Source of the DNA: an uncultured Acidimicrobiales bacterium
GTDB taxonomy: Bacteria; Actinomycetota; Acidimicrobiia; Acidimicrobiales; CATQHL01
NCBI GenBank assembly: GCA_958295925.1
Contig: CATQHL010000001.1
Coordinates: forward strand, 2,487,632 to 2,551,631
Direction: 5' to 3'
DNA: 64,000 nucleotides
Below the pieces are notes generated by a model that searched no databases, was not told the DNA's origin, and worked only from the letters and a program-made list of their open reading frames with translations. Position numbers and translations under genes: made by a program. This document shows positions 8,361-17,095 of this stretch, piece after piece. Position 1 is the first letter of the stretch; each line of letters begins with the position of its first letter.

Positions 8361-11300
8361 CCTCCTGGGGCGCCAGCCGTCGCGGCCGCCGCCGGGCGCT
8401 TCCCGGCAAACTCGGCTGTAGGCCCGGGATCGGGGTTTCCGTCCACGAACGTGATGCGCCCTACGCCGGAAGATGCCAGGCGCGGCCCGGGGGTGATGAC
8501 GCCCGTGAGGTTCAGCGGGTCGGCGGCTGAGATCTGAACCCTCTCACCCTCCCTTGGCAGGCCGCGCACCCTTCGCAGCTCGTCCACTGCCGCAGGGAGG
8601 GCGTACTGCTCGCCTGCGAAGCCCGTGACGAAGCGCCCGCCTCGAATCTGGCCGCGCGCCTCCAGGCGACGAAGCGCGCGCAGTATCTCCCTCCAGGGCA
8701 GTGACACGCACTCGACTCGCATCAGGTCTCGGAACACCACGCCCCAGCGAGCCAGCAGTTGCTCCGCCGTCGCCTCTGCCAGGGCGTCGGGCTCGAAGTC
8801 CTCCCCCTGGTGCGGCAGAAGTGACCAGCGCCCGACCGCCCCCGAGGGCGCCGCCCCGCCGCGCCGAAGACCTCCCTTCCTTCGTGCGGCGTGGTGGCGG
8901 CGAGCGGCCCCGTTGCCGCCCCGCGGCCCGAACAGCGACCGCAGCGCCCCAAACCCGTCGGCGCTGAGCAGCCCGCGCGCCACCCCTTCGGTGAGGCCGG
9001 CGTCGATGTCGCTTGGCAGCCTCCGGCAGTCGTCGGCCAACTCGGAGGCGAAGCGGGCCCCGTGGCGCTGAAGGGACTCGATGATCTCCGCTGCCGCCCC
9101 TGCGCCCGGCAGCGACGGTGAGGCGTGGCCGCGTGCTGCGGACGCCAGCCAGCCGAAGTCGGAGCGCAGGCCGAGCGTGACCGGGGTGGCGCGCGAGGCT
9201 GCGGCAGCCCGCCTTGCGTCGTCGTCCGCCCGCAGGCTCAGCCGCCCCCACACCACCTCGCCCGAAAGGCACAACTCGTCCAGCCAGAGGGGCTGGTAGA
9301 TGCCCACCCGAATGCCCAGGACTTGCTTCTCCCAGGCCCCGGCTGCCGTCTCGAAGCCTTGCAGCTGCTCCAATATCGCCAGCAGCCCGGCGCGCCCGCG
9401 CACCTGCGTGCCAGGGGCCACGTGCTGCCAGCGGAGGAGGAAGCGCATGAAGTCCTGGGCGGAGACTGCCTGGATTTCGGCCCGCCGCCGCTTAAGGGAA
9501 TAGACGTGGATGCGCGCCAGCAGGCGGCGGCTGCACCACTGCTGCTCCTCTGCTGCCTCGAAGCGGCCCGACAGCGCGAACCCCTCGGCTTCCAGTTCGG
9601 CCAGCGCCCCTCGCACCTGCTGCTCTGACAGGGAGGTGGCCTCGCAAATCAGCGAAAGGGTGGCAGGCCCGGAAATCTCGAGGTGGCCGCGCACCGCCTC
9701 TCGGGCCAGCCGCCTGTCTTCATCGTCTTCGGGAAGCGCCCCAGACGCAGCGCCGCAGGCGGGAGCACCGCTCGCCGTGGCCGCGGCGGCGGCTCCGAGC
9801 ATCCTCCTCACGCCAGCCTCGTTGGCCGAGTTGCACCAGAACCCGCCCACACACGAGGCCCGGTCGCCTTGCTCCAGCAGCAGGAAGAGGCCATCCCAGC
9901 GCTCGTCTGGGCGGCAGAGCACAAGCGTCGAGAGCAGGTCGTGGAGTTCGTCGGCGTCCCGCACGTCGGCGGCGGCCTCTGAGCGCACCCGATCTATGGC
10001 CTCGGGACGCAGCGAGCCGATCTCGCTCAGGTCCACCGGCAGGCCCCTTGGAGTGCGCGCCGCCCGGGTGCGCCTTTCCTCCAGCGGTGCGTCGTCGAGG
10101 AAGGTGAACGGCCGCCCGTTCAATATCTCATGGCAGAGCGGCGAGGCCTCGGGGGAGTCGCGCACCACCACCGCCACCTCACCAGAGCGCACAGCCACTA
10201 ACAAAGAGCGCAGCCCGTGAACGTCGGTTGCCTCCTGCAGGGCGTCCGCGACCGTCTGGCGGACCAGCATGTGATCGGGGATGGGGATTGGCCCTGCCAG
10301 GTTCTCGCCGCAGGCGGCCAAGCCGGGGAAGACCGCCGCCATCACGTCGTCGGCCTCCATGCGCTGAATCTGTGGAGGGTTGCGCCGCCCCCGCTTGAAG
10401 CGCAGCACCACAAGCGCACGGTTCAGGTTCCAGCGCCAGCGTACCGCGAACATGGGCGTCGGCAGGATGGCCTGGGTGAGGGTGTCGGCCACCGTCGCAG
10501 GGTTGAGCATCCGCATGACGCTCTCCAGCGGAAAGCTGTGCTGTGGCCCCAGCGACAGCACCACGGCGTCGTCGTTGGCGGCGGCTTGCAGCTCGAAGTC
10601 GAAGGTGCGGCAAAAGCGCTTGCGGAGCGCAAGCCCAAGACCGCGGTTCAGCCGCCCGCCCCAGGGGCTGTGGACGACGAGCTGCATCCCGCCCGTGTCG
10701 TCAAAGAAGCGCTCCACCACCAGCCGTCGCTGCGTCGGGAGCGTTCCAAGGGCAGCACGGCCAGCCGCCAGATACCCCACCACGGCCTCGGCGGCCTCAG
10801 CTGACATCCCGCATCGCTCGGCCACCGCTGAGCAGGCGGCTTGCGCGGCCTCGCTGCCTGTCGCCGCCATGCCCCTTTGCGCGGCCTCGCCCCCTGTCGC
10901 CGCCATGCCCCTTTGCGCGGCCTCGCCCCCTGTCGCCGCCTGTCCGCTGCCGCTGTCTCCAAGGCTGCCCGTCGCATCTGTCGCATCCGTCGCCCCGTCG
11001 AGCCAATCCAGCACCATCTCCCGCAGTTCGCTCACCTCGCGGCTCAGTTCCGGCGTGCGCGCCGGGGCCTCACCCAGCCAGAACGGCACGGTCGGCGGGG
11101 CGCCTGCTGCGTCGGCCACCCGAACGACGCCCTGGCCTATGCGCCGAATCTGCCAGGAATGCGATCCCAGCAGGAAGATGTCGCCCGCCATCGATTCGAT
11201 GGCCCAGTCCTCGTTCACCGTTCCGATGAACGTGTCATCGGGTTCCAGGACGACCCTGTAGTCGGCGACATCGCCTATCGCCCCGCCCGACGTCAGTGCG

Positions 11301-13249
11301 GCAAGGCGCGCCCCGCGCCGCCCAGCAGCCTCCCCTGACTCGGCGTCAAGATGCACATAAGCCCCCCGCCGGCCGCTGCCCGTGTTAACTCCGGAATTCA
11401 CGAACGCAAGCGTCTCCTCAAACTCCCCGCGGCTGAGTTCGGCGTATGGGGCTGCCCGACGCACCAGGTCGAACAGATCGTCCACGCCCCACCGCTCGGC
11501 GGCGCACTCGGCCACTAGCTGCTGAGCGAGGATGTCCAGCGGCGCCTTCGGCGGGCGCACGGAGTCAAGCCTGCCCGCCCTCACGCCGGCCAGCAGGGCA
11601 GCGCACTCCACCAGTTGGTCGCGGGTGGTGGGGAAGATGCGGCCCGTCGGGGTGGCCCCCACGGAGTGGCCGGAGCGCCCCACCCGCTGCAGGAAGACGT
11701 TCAGGCTGCGCGGGCTGCCTATTTGGCAGACGAGATCCACCGGCCCGATGTCGATGCCAAGCTCCAGCGAAGCCGTGGCCACGAGGGCGCGCAGAGCGCC
11801 TGCCCGCAGCAGGCCCTCCACCCTCTGCCGTCGCTCCTTTGAGAGCGAGCCGTGGTGCGCGGCGACCTCCCCCTGCCCCAGCCGTTCGGCCAGCAGGTGG
11901 GCGATTCTCTCCGATTCCCGCCGGGTGTTGACGAAGATGAGCGTTGAGCGGCGCTCGGCGACCAACTCTGTGATTCGATCCAGCATCTCCGAGAGTTGCT
12001 CGGCGGGGGCGACTGCCTCAAGCTCGCTGGGCGGGAGTTCGAGGGCGAGGTCGAGTTTTCGCCGGTGGCCCACGTCGACGACTACGCAGCCGTCGTCTGC
12101 GCCGGCGCCGTTGCTGACGCTGTCGTCGTCCGCTGTACCTGCGCCGTCCCCCTCCATGTCGTCTGCGCCGTCGCCTGCGTCTCCCACGTCCACGTCGCCG
12201 CTGTCGTGCCAGCGCCCCTCCCCGGCAACTCCCACCAGCAGTCGGCGCAGCGTTTCGATGGGCCGCTGGGTGGCCGACAGGCCGATGCGGCGTGGCCGCT
12301 CACGGCAGACGTGCGCCAGACGCTCCAGGCTCAGCGCCAGGTGCGAGCCGCGCTTGTCGCGGGCCATTGCGTGGATTTCGTCGACTATCACCCAGCGGGC
12401 GCTGCGAAGCGTCTCGCGGCTGCGCCCGGCGGTCAACAGCAGGTAGAGGGACTCAGGGGTGGTAATTACGAGGTGCGGGGGGCGACGCAGCATGGCGGCC
12501 CTCTCCCCGGCGGCGGTGTCGCCGGAGCGGACGCCCACCCGCAAATCAGGCGGCTCATAGCCCAGCGAGCGTCCGATCTCAGCGATTTCGCCCAGCGGCC
12601 CGGTGAGGTTCTCCCGAATGTCCGCGGCAAGCGCCTTGAGCGGGGAGACGTACACCACCAGCGTTTCGTCGGCCAACCCGTCGCCTCCAGACTCGACGGC
12701 CCGGTCGTGCATCTTCCAGAGTTCGTCGATTGCCCGCAGGAAGGCGGCCAGCGTCTTGCCCGATCCGGTCGGGGCGCTCACCAGGACGTGTCGCCCCGAC
12801 GCCAGGGCGGGCCAGGCACCCGACTGTGCGGGCGTGGGGCCTGCCGGGAAGCGGCGCTCGAACCAGGCCCTCACCGCCGGGTGGAAGTCAGAGAGAGCCC
12901 CCCAGATGCCCGAGGGGGCTGGAGTCGGGGCGTCTGCCGGCAGTGATCTCGCTGCGACGTCTGCCGGCGGGGCGTCCGCTGCGACGTCTGCCGGCGGGGC
13001 GTCCACCGCCAGGGACACTGCTGCGACGCCCGCCGTTGCTGGGTGCGTTGCTGCGGCGCCCGCAGCCGAGGGATTGCGCGCCGCCGAAGTGCCGCCCGCC
13101 GTTGAGTGATCGTGCGCCGGCGAGGGTGGCTGAGACTCTTGGAAGACAGCGGATTCGGACACCTGCAACGACTGTAGTTGCCCCCCCCACGCCGCCTCTG
13201 CCGCTTCAAGCGGCCTTCGCCGCCTCAACATTTCCCAGACGGACTCCAT
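8351..13249 (-). CDS. lhr: Large ATP-dependent helicase, Lhr family
   Basis: Predicted 3'-to-5' SF2 DNA helicase of the long Lhr type, a DNA-repair-associated family widespread in actinobacteria. From the ATG at 13249 it has about 1632 residues. Walker A SAPTGSGKT is near 157, DEIH near 290, then LSATQRP, FVNTRRESE, the typical TASLELGIDIG and FLQRVGRSGHS, followed by the winged-helix and Lhr-core C-terminal region. The open frame continues upstream to 14047, but that part is antisense to livF and was left out. Residues before about 120 are a low-complexity Ala/Asp/Pro extension with repeats (APPADVAA), so the true start could be later. Unusual in-frame insertions: an acidic Asp/Gly stretch encoded around 12080-12210, and a 12-residue tandem repeat at 10842-10949. 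It is divergent from the liv operon, with only 51 bp between starts. Confidence 0.88.
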   Translation of the reverse strand: MESVWEMLRRRRPLEAAEAAWGGQLQSLQVSESAVFQESQPPSPAHDHSTAGGTSAARNPSAAGAAATHPATAGVAAVSLAVDAPPADVAADAPPADVAARSLPADAPTPAPSGIWGALSDFHPAVRAWFERRFPAGPTPAQSGAWPALASGRHVLVSAPTGSGKTLAAFLRAIDELWKMHDRAVESGGDGLADETLVVYVSPLKALAADIRENLTGPLGEIAEIGRSLGYEPPDLRVGVRSGDTAAGERAAMLRRPPHLVITTPESLYLLLTAGRSRETLRSARWVIVDEIHAMARDKRGSHLALSLERLAHVCRERPRRIGLSATQRPIETLRRLLVGVAGEGRWHDSGDVDVGDAGDGADDMEGDGAGTADDDSVSNGAGADDGCVVVDVGHRRKLDLALELPPSELEAVAPAEQLSEMLDRITELVAERRSTLIFVNTRRESERIAHLLAERLGQGEVAAHHGSLSKERRQRVEGLLRAGALRALVATASLELGIDIGPVDLVCQIGSPRSLNVFLQRVGRSGHSVGATPTGRIFPTTRDQLVECAALLAGVRAGRLDSVRPPKAPLDILAQQLVAECAAERWGVDDLFDLVRRAAPYAELSRGEFEETLAFVNSGVNTGSGRRGAYVHLDAESGEAAGRRGARLAALTSGGAIGDVADYRVVLEPDDTFIGTVNEDWAIESMAGDIFLLGSHSWQIRRIGQGVVRVADAAGAPPTVPFWLGEAPARTPELSREVSELREMVLDWLDGATDATDATGSLGDSGSGQAATGGEAAQRGMAATGGEAAQRGMAATGSEAAQAACSAVAERCGMSAEAAEAVVGYLAAGRAALGTLPTQRRLVVERFFDDTGGMQLVVHSPWGGRLNRGLGLALRKRFCRTFDFELQAAANDDAVVLSLGPQHSFPLESVMRMLNPATVADTLTQAILPTPMFAVRWRWNLNRALVVLRFKRGRRNPPQIQRMEADDVMAAVFPGLAACGENLAGPIPIPDHMLVRQTVADALQEATDVHGLRSLLVAVRSGEVAVVVRDSPEASPLCHEILNGRPFTFLDDAPLEERRTRAARTPRGLPVDLSEIGSLRPEAIDRVRSEAAADVRDADELHDLLSTLVLCRPDERWDGLFLLLEQGDRASCVGGFWCNSANEAGVRRMLGAAAAATASGAPACGAASGALPEDDEDRRLAREAVRGHLEISGPATLSLICEATSLSEQQVRGALAELEAEGFALSGRFEAAEEQQWCSRRLLARIHVYSLKRRRAEIQAVSAQDFMRFLLRWQHVAPGTQVRGRAGLLAILEQLQGFETAAGAWEKQVLGIRVGIYQPLWLDELCLSGEVVWGRLSLRADDDARRAAAASRATPVTLGLRSDFGWLASAARGHASPSLPGAGAAAEIIESLQRHGARFASELADDCRRLPSDIDAGLTEGVARGLLSADGFGALRSLFGPRGGNGAARRHHAARRKGGLRRGGAAPSGAVGRWSLLPHQGEDFEPDALAEATAEQLLARWGVVFRDLMRVECVSLPWREILRALRRLEARGQIRGGRFVTGFAGEQYALPAAVDELRRVRGLPREGERVQISAADPLNLTGVITPGPRLASSGVGRITFVDGNPDPGPTAEFAGKRPAAAATAGAPGGGR
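10842..10949. repeat. 36-bp in-frame tandem repeat inside lhr, three copies
   Basis: Copies at 10842-10877, 10878-10913 and 10914-10949 have an exact 36-base period. The first two are almost identical and the third diverges at its end. On the coding strand they give a repeating 12-residue block, MAATGGEAAQRG. The period is a multiple of three, so copy-number change keeps the reading frame. Confidence 0.9.
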
Positions 13250-13300
13250 ATTCCCCGGATAGTCTCCTTGCGCCCTCGGCTCGCCAATTAGTCTTGGGCA

Positions 13301-14041
13301 ATGCCCCCCGAAGCGCACTTGGCGGTCCAGGGGCTGAACGTGCAATACGGATACGCCCCCCCTGTTCTGAGCGACGTATGCCTGCAGGTTCCGCAGGGGC
13401 GGATCGTGGCCCTGCTGGGGGCGAACGGGGCCGGAAAGACGACCCTGCTGAGAGCCCTCAGCGGTCTGCTTCCCTTCCACGGGGGCCGCATCACGCAAGG
13501 GGAGGTGATGCTGGACGGCGCCCCGATAGGAAGGGTCGCCCCGGCCAGGCTGGTGCGCCGGGGACTGGCCCAGGTGATGGAGGGGCGCAGAATCTTTGCC
13601 GAGCTGACGGTGGAGGAGAACCTCAGCGTCGGCGCTGTGACGGTGCGCGACCGCCGCAAGGCAGAGGCGACCCAAAAGAGCCTGCTTGAACGGTTTCCCG
13701 CCCTCGAGGGGCGTCTCAGCGGCCGGGCGGGCTACCTCTCCGGCGGCGAGCAGCAGATGCTGGCCATCGCTCGTGCGCTGATGAGCTCGCCGAGCCTGCT
13801 GCTGCTCGACGAACCCTCCCTCGGACTGGCTCCCCGCATCGTGGAGCGGATCGCCGGGATCGTCGGCGAACTCAACAGCAGCGGCACGTCCGTGCTGCTC
13901 GTGGAGCAGAACGCCGCTATGGCGATGTCGGTCGCCGACTACGCATACGTGATGCAGACGGGACGGGTTCTCCTGCACGGTGAGGTCTCCGACCTCAGCG
14001 ACGCCCCCGAGGTGCGAGATCTCTACCTGGGCAAACGGTGA
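13301..14041 (+). CDS. livF: Branched-chain amino-acid-type ABC transporter ATPase (LivF-like)
   Basis: Predicted 246-residue ATPase subunit of a HAAT-family importer for branched-chain amino acids, amides or similar small compounds; it acts on the cytoplasmic face of the membrane. Walker A is GANGAGKTT (about residue 39), the ABC signature LSGGEQQML, Walker B LLLLDEPSLGL, and the H-loop region is replaced by the LVEQN segment normal in LivF. It is the first of five co-oriented transporter genes. Its TGA overlaps the GTG start of the next gene by 4 bp (GTGA at 14038). The promoter must lie in the short gap to the divergent lhr start or inside it; no clear -35/-10 could be picked. Confidence 0.93.
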   Translation: MPPEAHLAVQGLNVQYGYAPPVLSDVCLQVPQGRIVALLGANGAGKTTLLRALSGLLPFHGGRITQGEVMLDGAPIGRVAPARLVRRGLAQVMEGRRIFAELTVEENLSVGAVTVRDRRKAEATQKSLLERFPALEGRLSGRAGYLSGGEQQMLAIARALMSSPSLLLLDEPSLGLAPRIVERIAGIVGELNSSGTSVLLVEQNAAMAMSVADYAYVMQTGRVLLHGEVSDLSDAPEVRDLYLGKR

Positions 14042-14862
14042 GCGCACCCCACATTCTTGAAGTCAGCGGCGTCAGCCTGCGGTTCGCGGGCGTAAGAGCC
14101 CTCGACGACGTCACGTTCCACGCTGAACGTGGCGAACTGCTTGCTCTCATCGGCCCTAACGGGGCGGGCAAGACGTCGGTGCTCAACTGCATCAGCGGCG
14201 TCTACCACCCCAGGGAGGGAAGCATCGTCTTCGAGGGCCGCAACCTCGTAGGCAGGCGGCCCTATCGCATCGCAGCGGGGGGAGTGGCTCGCACCTTCCA
14301 GAACCTGGGGCTGTTCGGGACCCTCGACTTGATGGAGAACCTCATGCTCGGACGGCACATCCACATGCGCTCAGGCGTGCTGGCCGGGTCGATCTGGCTG
14401 GGCAGGGCGCGCCGCGAGGAGGTTCTCAACCGGCGCCGGTGCGCCGAGTTCGTGGAGCTTCTCGACCTCGGCGCTTTCACGGGCCGCCCTGTGGGGCTGC
14501 TGCCCTACGGGATTCAGAAGCGCATCGAGATCGGGCGCGCCCTCGCCGCCGAGCCGCGCCTTCTTCTTCTCGACGAGCCGGTGGCGGGCATGACCGGCGA
14601 GGAGCAGGAGCAGACGTCAGACCTTCTCAGGCGCATCCGCCTGGAAATGGATTTGACCATCATCCTGGTGGAGCACCACATGAACCTGGTGCTGGAGGTT
14701 GCCGACCGCCTCGTGGCGATGAACTTCGGGAAGGTGATTTCCTCCGGGCGCCCGGAGGAGGTATCCGTTCACCCGGAGGTGGTGAAGGCCTACCTGGGTT
14801 CAGCCAAGTCGGAGGTGGGCGGGCGCCCCGTCCTGGCGCCACCTGACGCCTTAGAGGGGTAG
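14038..14862 (+). CDS. livG: Branched-chain amino-acid-type ABC transporter ATPase (LivG-like)
   Basis: Predicted 274-residue second ATPase of the HAAT importer, pairing with LivF. Walker A GPNGAGKTS occurs near residue 40, the Q-loop region has VARTFQNLGLF typical of LivG, Walker B is LLLLDEPVAGM, and the H-loop is LVEHHM. The signature region reads LLPYGIQKRIEIGRAL, the LivG-type variant of LSGGQ. The GTG start overlaps the livF stop, and the stop at 14862 is followed two bases later by the GTG of livH, so translation is tightly coupled. Confidence 0.93.
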   Translation: MSAPHILEVSGVSLRFAGVRALDDVTFHAERGELLALIGPNGAGKTSVLNCISGVYHPREGSIVFEGRNLVGRRPYRIAAGGVARTFQNLGLFGTLDLMENLMLGRHIHMRSGVLAGSIWLGRARREEVLNRRRCAEFVELLDLGAFTGRPVGLLPYGIQKRIEIGRALAAEPRLLLLDEPVAGMTGEEQEQTSDLLRRIRLEMDLTIILVEHHMNLVLEVADRLVAMNFGKVISSGRPEEVSVHPEVVKAYLGSAKSEVGGRPVLAPPDALEG

Positions 14863-14864
14863 GC

Positions 14865-15761
14865 GTGGAGAAGTTCTTTCAGCTGACCGTCTCCGGTGTG
14901 GCCCTCGGCGGCATCTACGCCCTCGTGGCGCTGGGCTTCGTGGTGGTCTACAAGTCCAGCAGGGCGTTCAACTTCGCCCAGGGGGGCTTCGTGACCCTGG
15001 GGACGTTCCTGGTCTACCAGTTCACCATTGACTGGGGGCTGAACTTCTGGGTCTCGCTGCTTCTGGGAATCGTGTCAATGGCCCTGGTCGGGATGTTCCT
15101 CGAGCGGGTGGTGATGCGCCAAATGGTGGGCAAGCCCGCATTCGCCGTTGTGCTCGTGACGCTGGGGCTGCTCTTGATAATCGAGCAGGTCGTGCGGGCT
15201 GTGTGGACTGCGCCTGGCCTGATCCTCACGGTTCCCTGGAGCGGCGGGAACACCACCGTCGGGGGTGTCACGTTCAGCCACACCGATTTCTGGACGATGG
15301 GGGCGACCGCGGCGCTGTTGGTGGCCTTCTTTCTGTTCTTCGGCTTCACCCGCGCCGGGCTGGGGATGCGCGCCGCGGCGCTGGACCAGGAGGCGGCGGC
15401 CGCCCAGGGGGTCTCCGTTGGCCGTGCGTTCTCCCTTTCGTGGGCGATAGCCGCCGCCGTCGCCCCTGTGGCAGGCGTGATGCTTACAAGCCGGGGCGGG
15501 TCGGCCCTGACGGCGAACATCGGCTTCATCGCCCTTGCCGCCTTCCCGGCGATGATCCTGGGCGGGCTGGACTCCACCAGCGGCGCGGTGCTGGGCGGCG
15601 TCCTGGTGGGCCTGGCCGAGATCTACACCCAGGGCTATCTCGACGACGTGGCCTGGCTGGGATCAAACTTCGAGGTGGTGATGCCTTACGTGATGATGGT
15701 GCTGGTGCTGCTCTGGCGCCCCCACGGCCTGCTTGGCACGCCCCAGGTGGAGCGGGCATGA
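14865..15761 (+). CDS. livH: Branched-chain amino-acid-type ABC permease (LivH-like)
   Basis: Predicted 298-residue inner-membrane permease with about eight hydrophobic segments, the first near residues 8-30. The N-terminal motif GGIYALVALGFVVVYKSSR and the following NFAQGGFVTLG are hallmarks of LivH. The C-terminal half has the cytoplasmic loop AALDQEAAAAQGV that contacts the ATPases. The GTG start follows livG closely, and the stop overlaps the livM ATG (ATGA at 15758). It forms the membrane pore with LivM; the substrate is not readable from sequence. Confidence 0.93.
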   Translation: MEKFFQLTVSGVALGGIYALVALGFVVVYKSSRAFNFAQGGFVTLGTFLVYQFTIDWGLNFWVSLLLGIVSMALVGMFLERVVMRQMVGKPAFAVVLVTLGLLLIIEQVVRAVWTAPGLILTVPWSGGNTTVGGVTFSHTDFWTMGATAALLVAFFLFFGFTRAGLGMRAAALDQEAAAAQGVSVGRAFSLSWAIAAAVAPVAGVMLTSRGGSALTANIGFIALAAFPAMILGGLDSTSGAVLGGVLVGLAEIYTQGYLDDVAWLGSNFEVVMPYVMMVLVLLWRPHGLLGTPQVERA

Positions 15762-17038
15762 CGCTTGACGGCGCCGGGCGGGGGGAGCCTCGCCCGCACA
15801 CCCCCCGCATCGAGCGCACCCCACGCACGCAGGGATTCATGCGGCGGATGCTGCCCTCCCCCGAAACGGGGCCGCCTCAGCCCGCCCGCCTTCTCACGCC
15901 CCTGCTTCCCGGCGTTGGGGCGAAAGTCTCCACCGCCCTCTTCGCCGCCGGCGTGCTGGTCTGCCCGATCTTCCTTGACGACCCTTTCTGGATCACGGTG
16001 CTCGCCAACTCCGGTTCGTTCGCCGTGGCGGCCCTGGGCCTGAGCCTGCTCACCGGCTTCGCGGGGCAGGTCTCCCTTGGCCATGCCGCCTTCATAACGG
16101 TGGGCAGCTACCTCGTGGCCTTCTTCGGCGCACGCCTGGGGTGGCCGCTTCCCGCCTGGCTGGCGCTGTCGGCCGTGGTAGGGGCGATTATCGGCGCCCT
16201 GGTGGGGCCTTTCGCCTTGAGGTTCAAGGGCAACTACCTCGTTGTCGTGACCCTGGCGCTGATCTTCGTGGTGACGCACGTGGTGCGCAACTGGGAGGGT
16301 TTCACAGGGGGCTTCGACGGCGTCTCCACCAACAAGGCCCCCATGGCGCTGGGATCTGTCGACTTTGCAAACCTGGAGCTGTTCGGAAGGCAGTTCAGCC
16401 GCGAGCAGGGGCTGTACTACCTTTCCTGGATATTGGTCGGCCTGGGCGCCTTGCTGCTGCGCAACCTCGTGCGCTCACGGGCGGGCCGCGCCATTCAGGC
16501 GGTTCGCGACAGGGACCTGGCGGCGGAGACAGTGGGCGTAAACGTGGCCCGCTACAAGATCGCGGCGTTCGCCATATCCAGCGCACTGGCCACCGTTGCG
16601 GGCAGCGTCTACGCAGTGGGGCTTCGCTTCGTCTCACCCCGCGAACCGCTGGCTGAGCTCTTTCTTTCGATCCGTTTCGTGGCAATCATCATCGTGGGTG
16701 GGATGGGCACTATCTACGGCGCTGTGGTGGGGGCGCTGCTGCTGGGGCCGCTGCCGGAACTGGTGAAGCAGTTCGTGGAGTACCTGAGCTTCTCCATACC
16801 CGGGCTTGGCAGGCCGCTGGTCTCAACCCTGGCCTCCGAGAACCCCCTCTTCAGCGTCTCCGCTTTCAGCGAGATCGTCTTCGGGCTGCTGCTGGTTCTC
16901 TTCGTTGTCTTCTGGCCACAAGGCATATCGGGGATGATCCGCTCCCTGCGCGGGCGGGCCAGGCAGTTGCGACGGCTGGGCACAAGGAACGGCTGGGCAC
17001 GAGGGACGGCTAGACGCAATGCCACGCCTGGGGCGTAG
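15758..17038 (+). CDS. livM: Branched-chain amino-acid-type ABC permease (LivM-like)
   Basis: Predicted 426-residue second permease of the importer. The chosen ATG at 15758 overlaps the livH stop by 4 bp. The open frame extends further left, but only inside livH. About 50 hydrophilic Pro/Arg-rich residues precede the first membrane segment. Then come GLSLLTGFAGQVSLGHAAF and, later, the loop AVRDRDLAAETVGVN followed by KIAAFAISSALATVAG, which are characteristic of LivM. The C-terminus is Arg-rich and its last codons include a 17-bp tandem duplication (16972-17005), so the tail length may vary between strains. Confidence 0.92.
   Translation: MTLDGAGRGEPRPHTPRIERTPRTQGFMRRMLPSPETGPPQPARLLTPLLPGVGAKVSTALFAAGVLVCPIFLDDPFWITVLANSGSFAVAALGLSLLTGFAGQVSLGHAAFITVGSYLVAFFGARLGWPLPAWLALSAVVGAIIGALVGPFALRFKGNYLVVVTLALIFVVTHVVRNWEGFTGGFDGVSTNKAPMALGSVDFANLELFGRQFSREQGLYYLSWILVGLGALLLRNLVRSRAGRAIQAVRDRDLAAETVGVNVARYKIAAFAISSALATVAGSVYAVGLRFVSPREPLAELFLSIRFVAIIIVGGMGTIYGAVVGALLLGPLPELVKQFVEYLSFSIPGLGRPLVSTLASENPLFSVSAFSEIVFGLLLVLFVVFWPQGISGMIRSLRGRARQLRRLGTRNGWARGTARRNATPGA
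16972..17011. repeat. 17-bp tandem repeat at the 3' end of livM
   Basis: Two copies beginning ACGGCTGGGCAC lie at 16972-16988 and 16989-17005, with the first bases of a third at 17006-17011. The repeat encodes the final Arg/Gly-rich residues of LivM. Confidence 0.8.
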
Positions 17039-17082
17039 TCTCATTGTGACAGCCCTGCCCCGGGCACGGCAAACAATTCTGT

Positions 17083-17090
17083 AAAGGAGG
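17083..17090 (+). promoter_or_regulatory. Strong Shine-Dalgarno site for the LivK-like binding protein
   Basis: AAAGGAGG sits 5 bases ahead of the ATG at 17096 and is an almost perfect anti-16S match, stronger than that of the other liv genes, which start by overlap. This fits the need for excess binding protein over permease. A weak hairpin at 17052-17070 lies between livM and this site. Confidence 0.8.
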
Positions 17091-17095
17091 CGACC

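Noticed and set aside
13250..14047. Continuation of the Lhr open frame upstream of 13249.
   Set aside because: It is fully antisense to the well-supported livF gene and has no family similarity; the Lhr gene starts at or after 13249.
15203..15757. Open plus-strand frame extending livM to the left.
   Set aside because: It lies inside livH in another frame. The ATG at 15758 gives the expected livM start and a 4-bp overlap.
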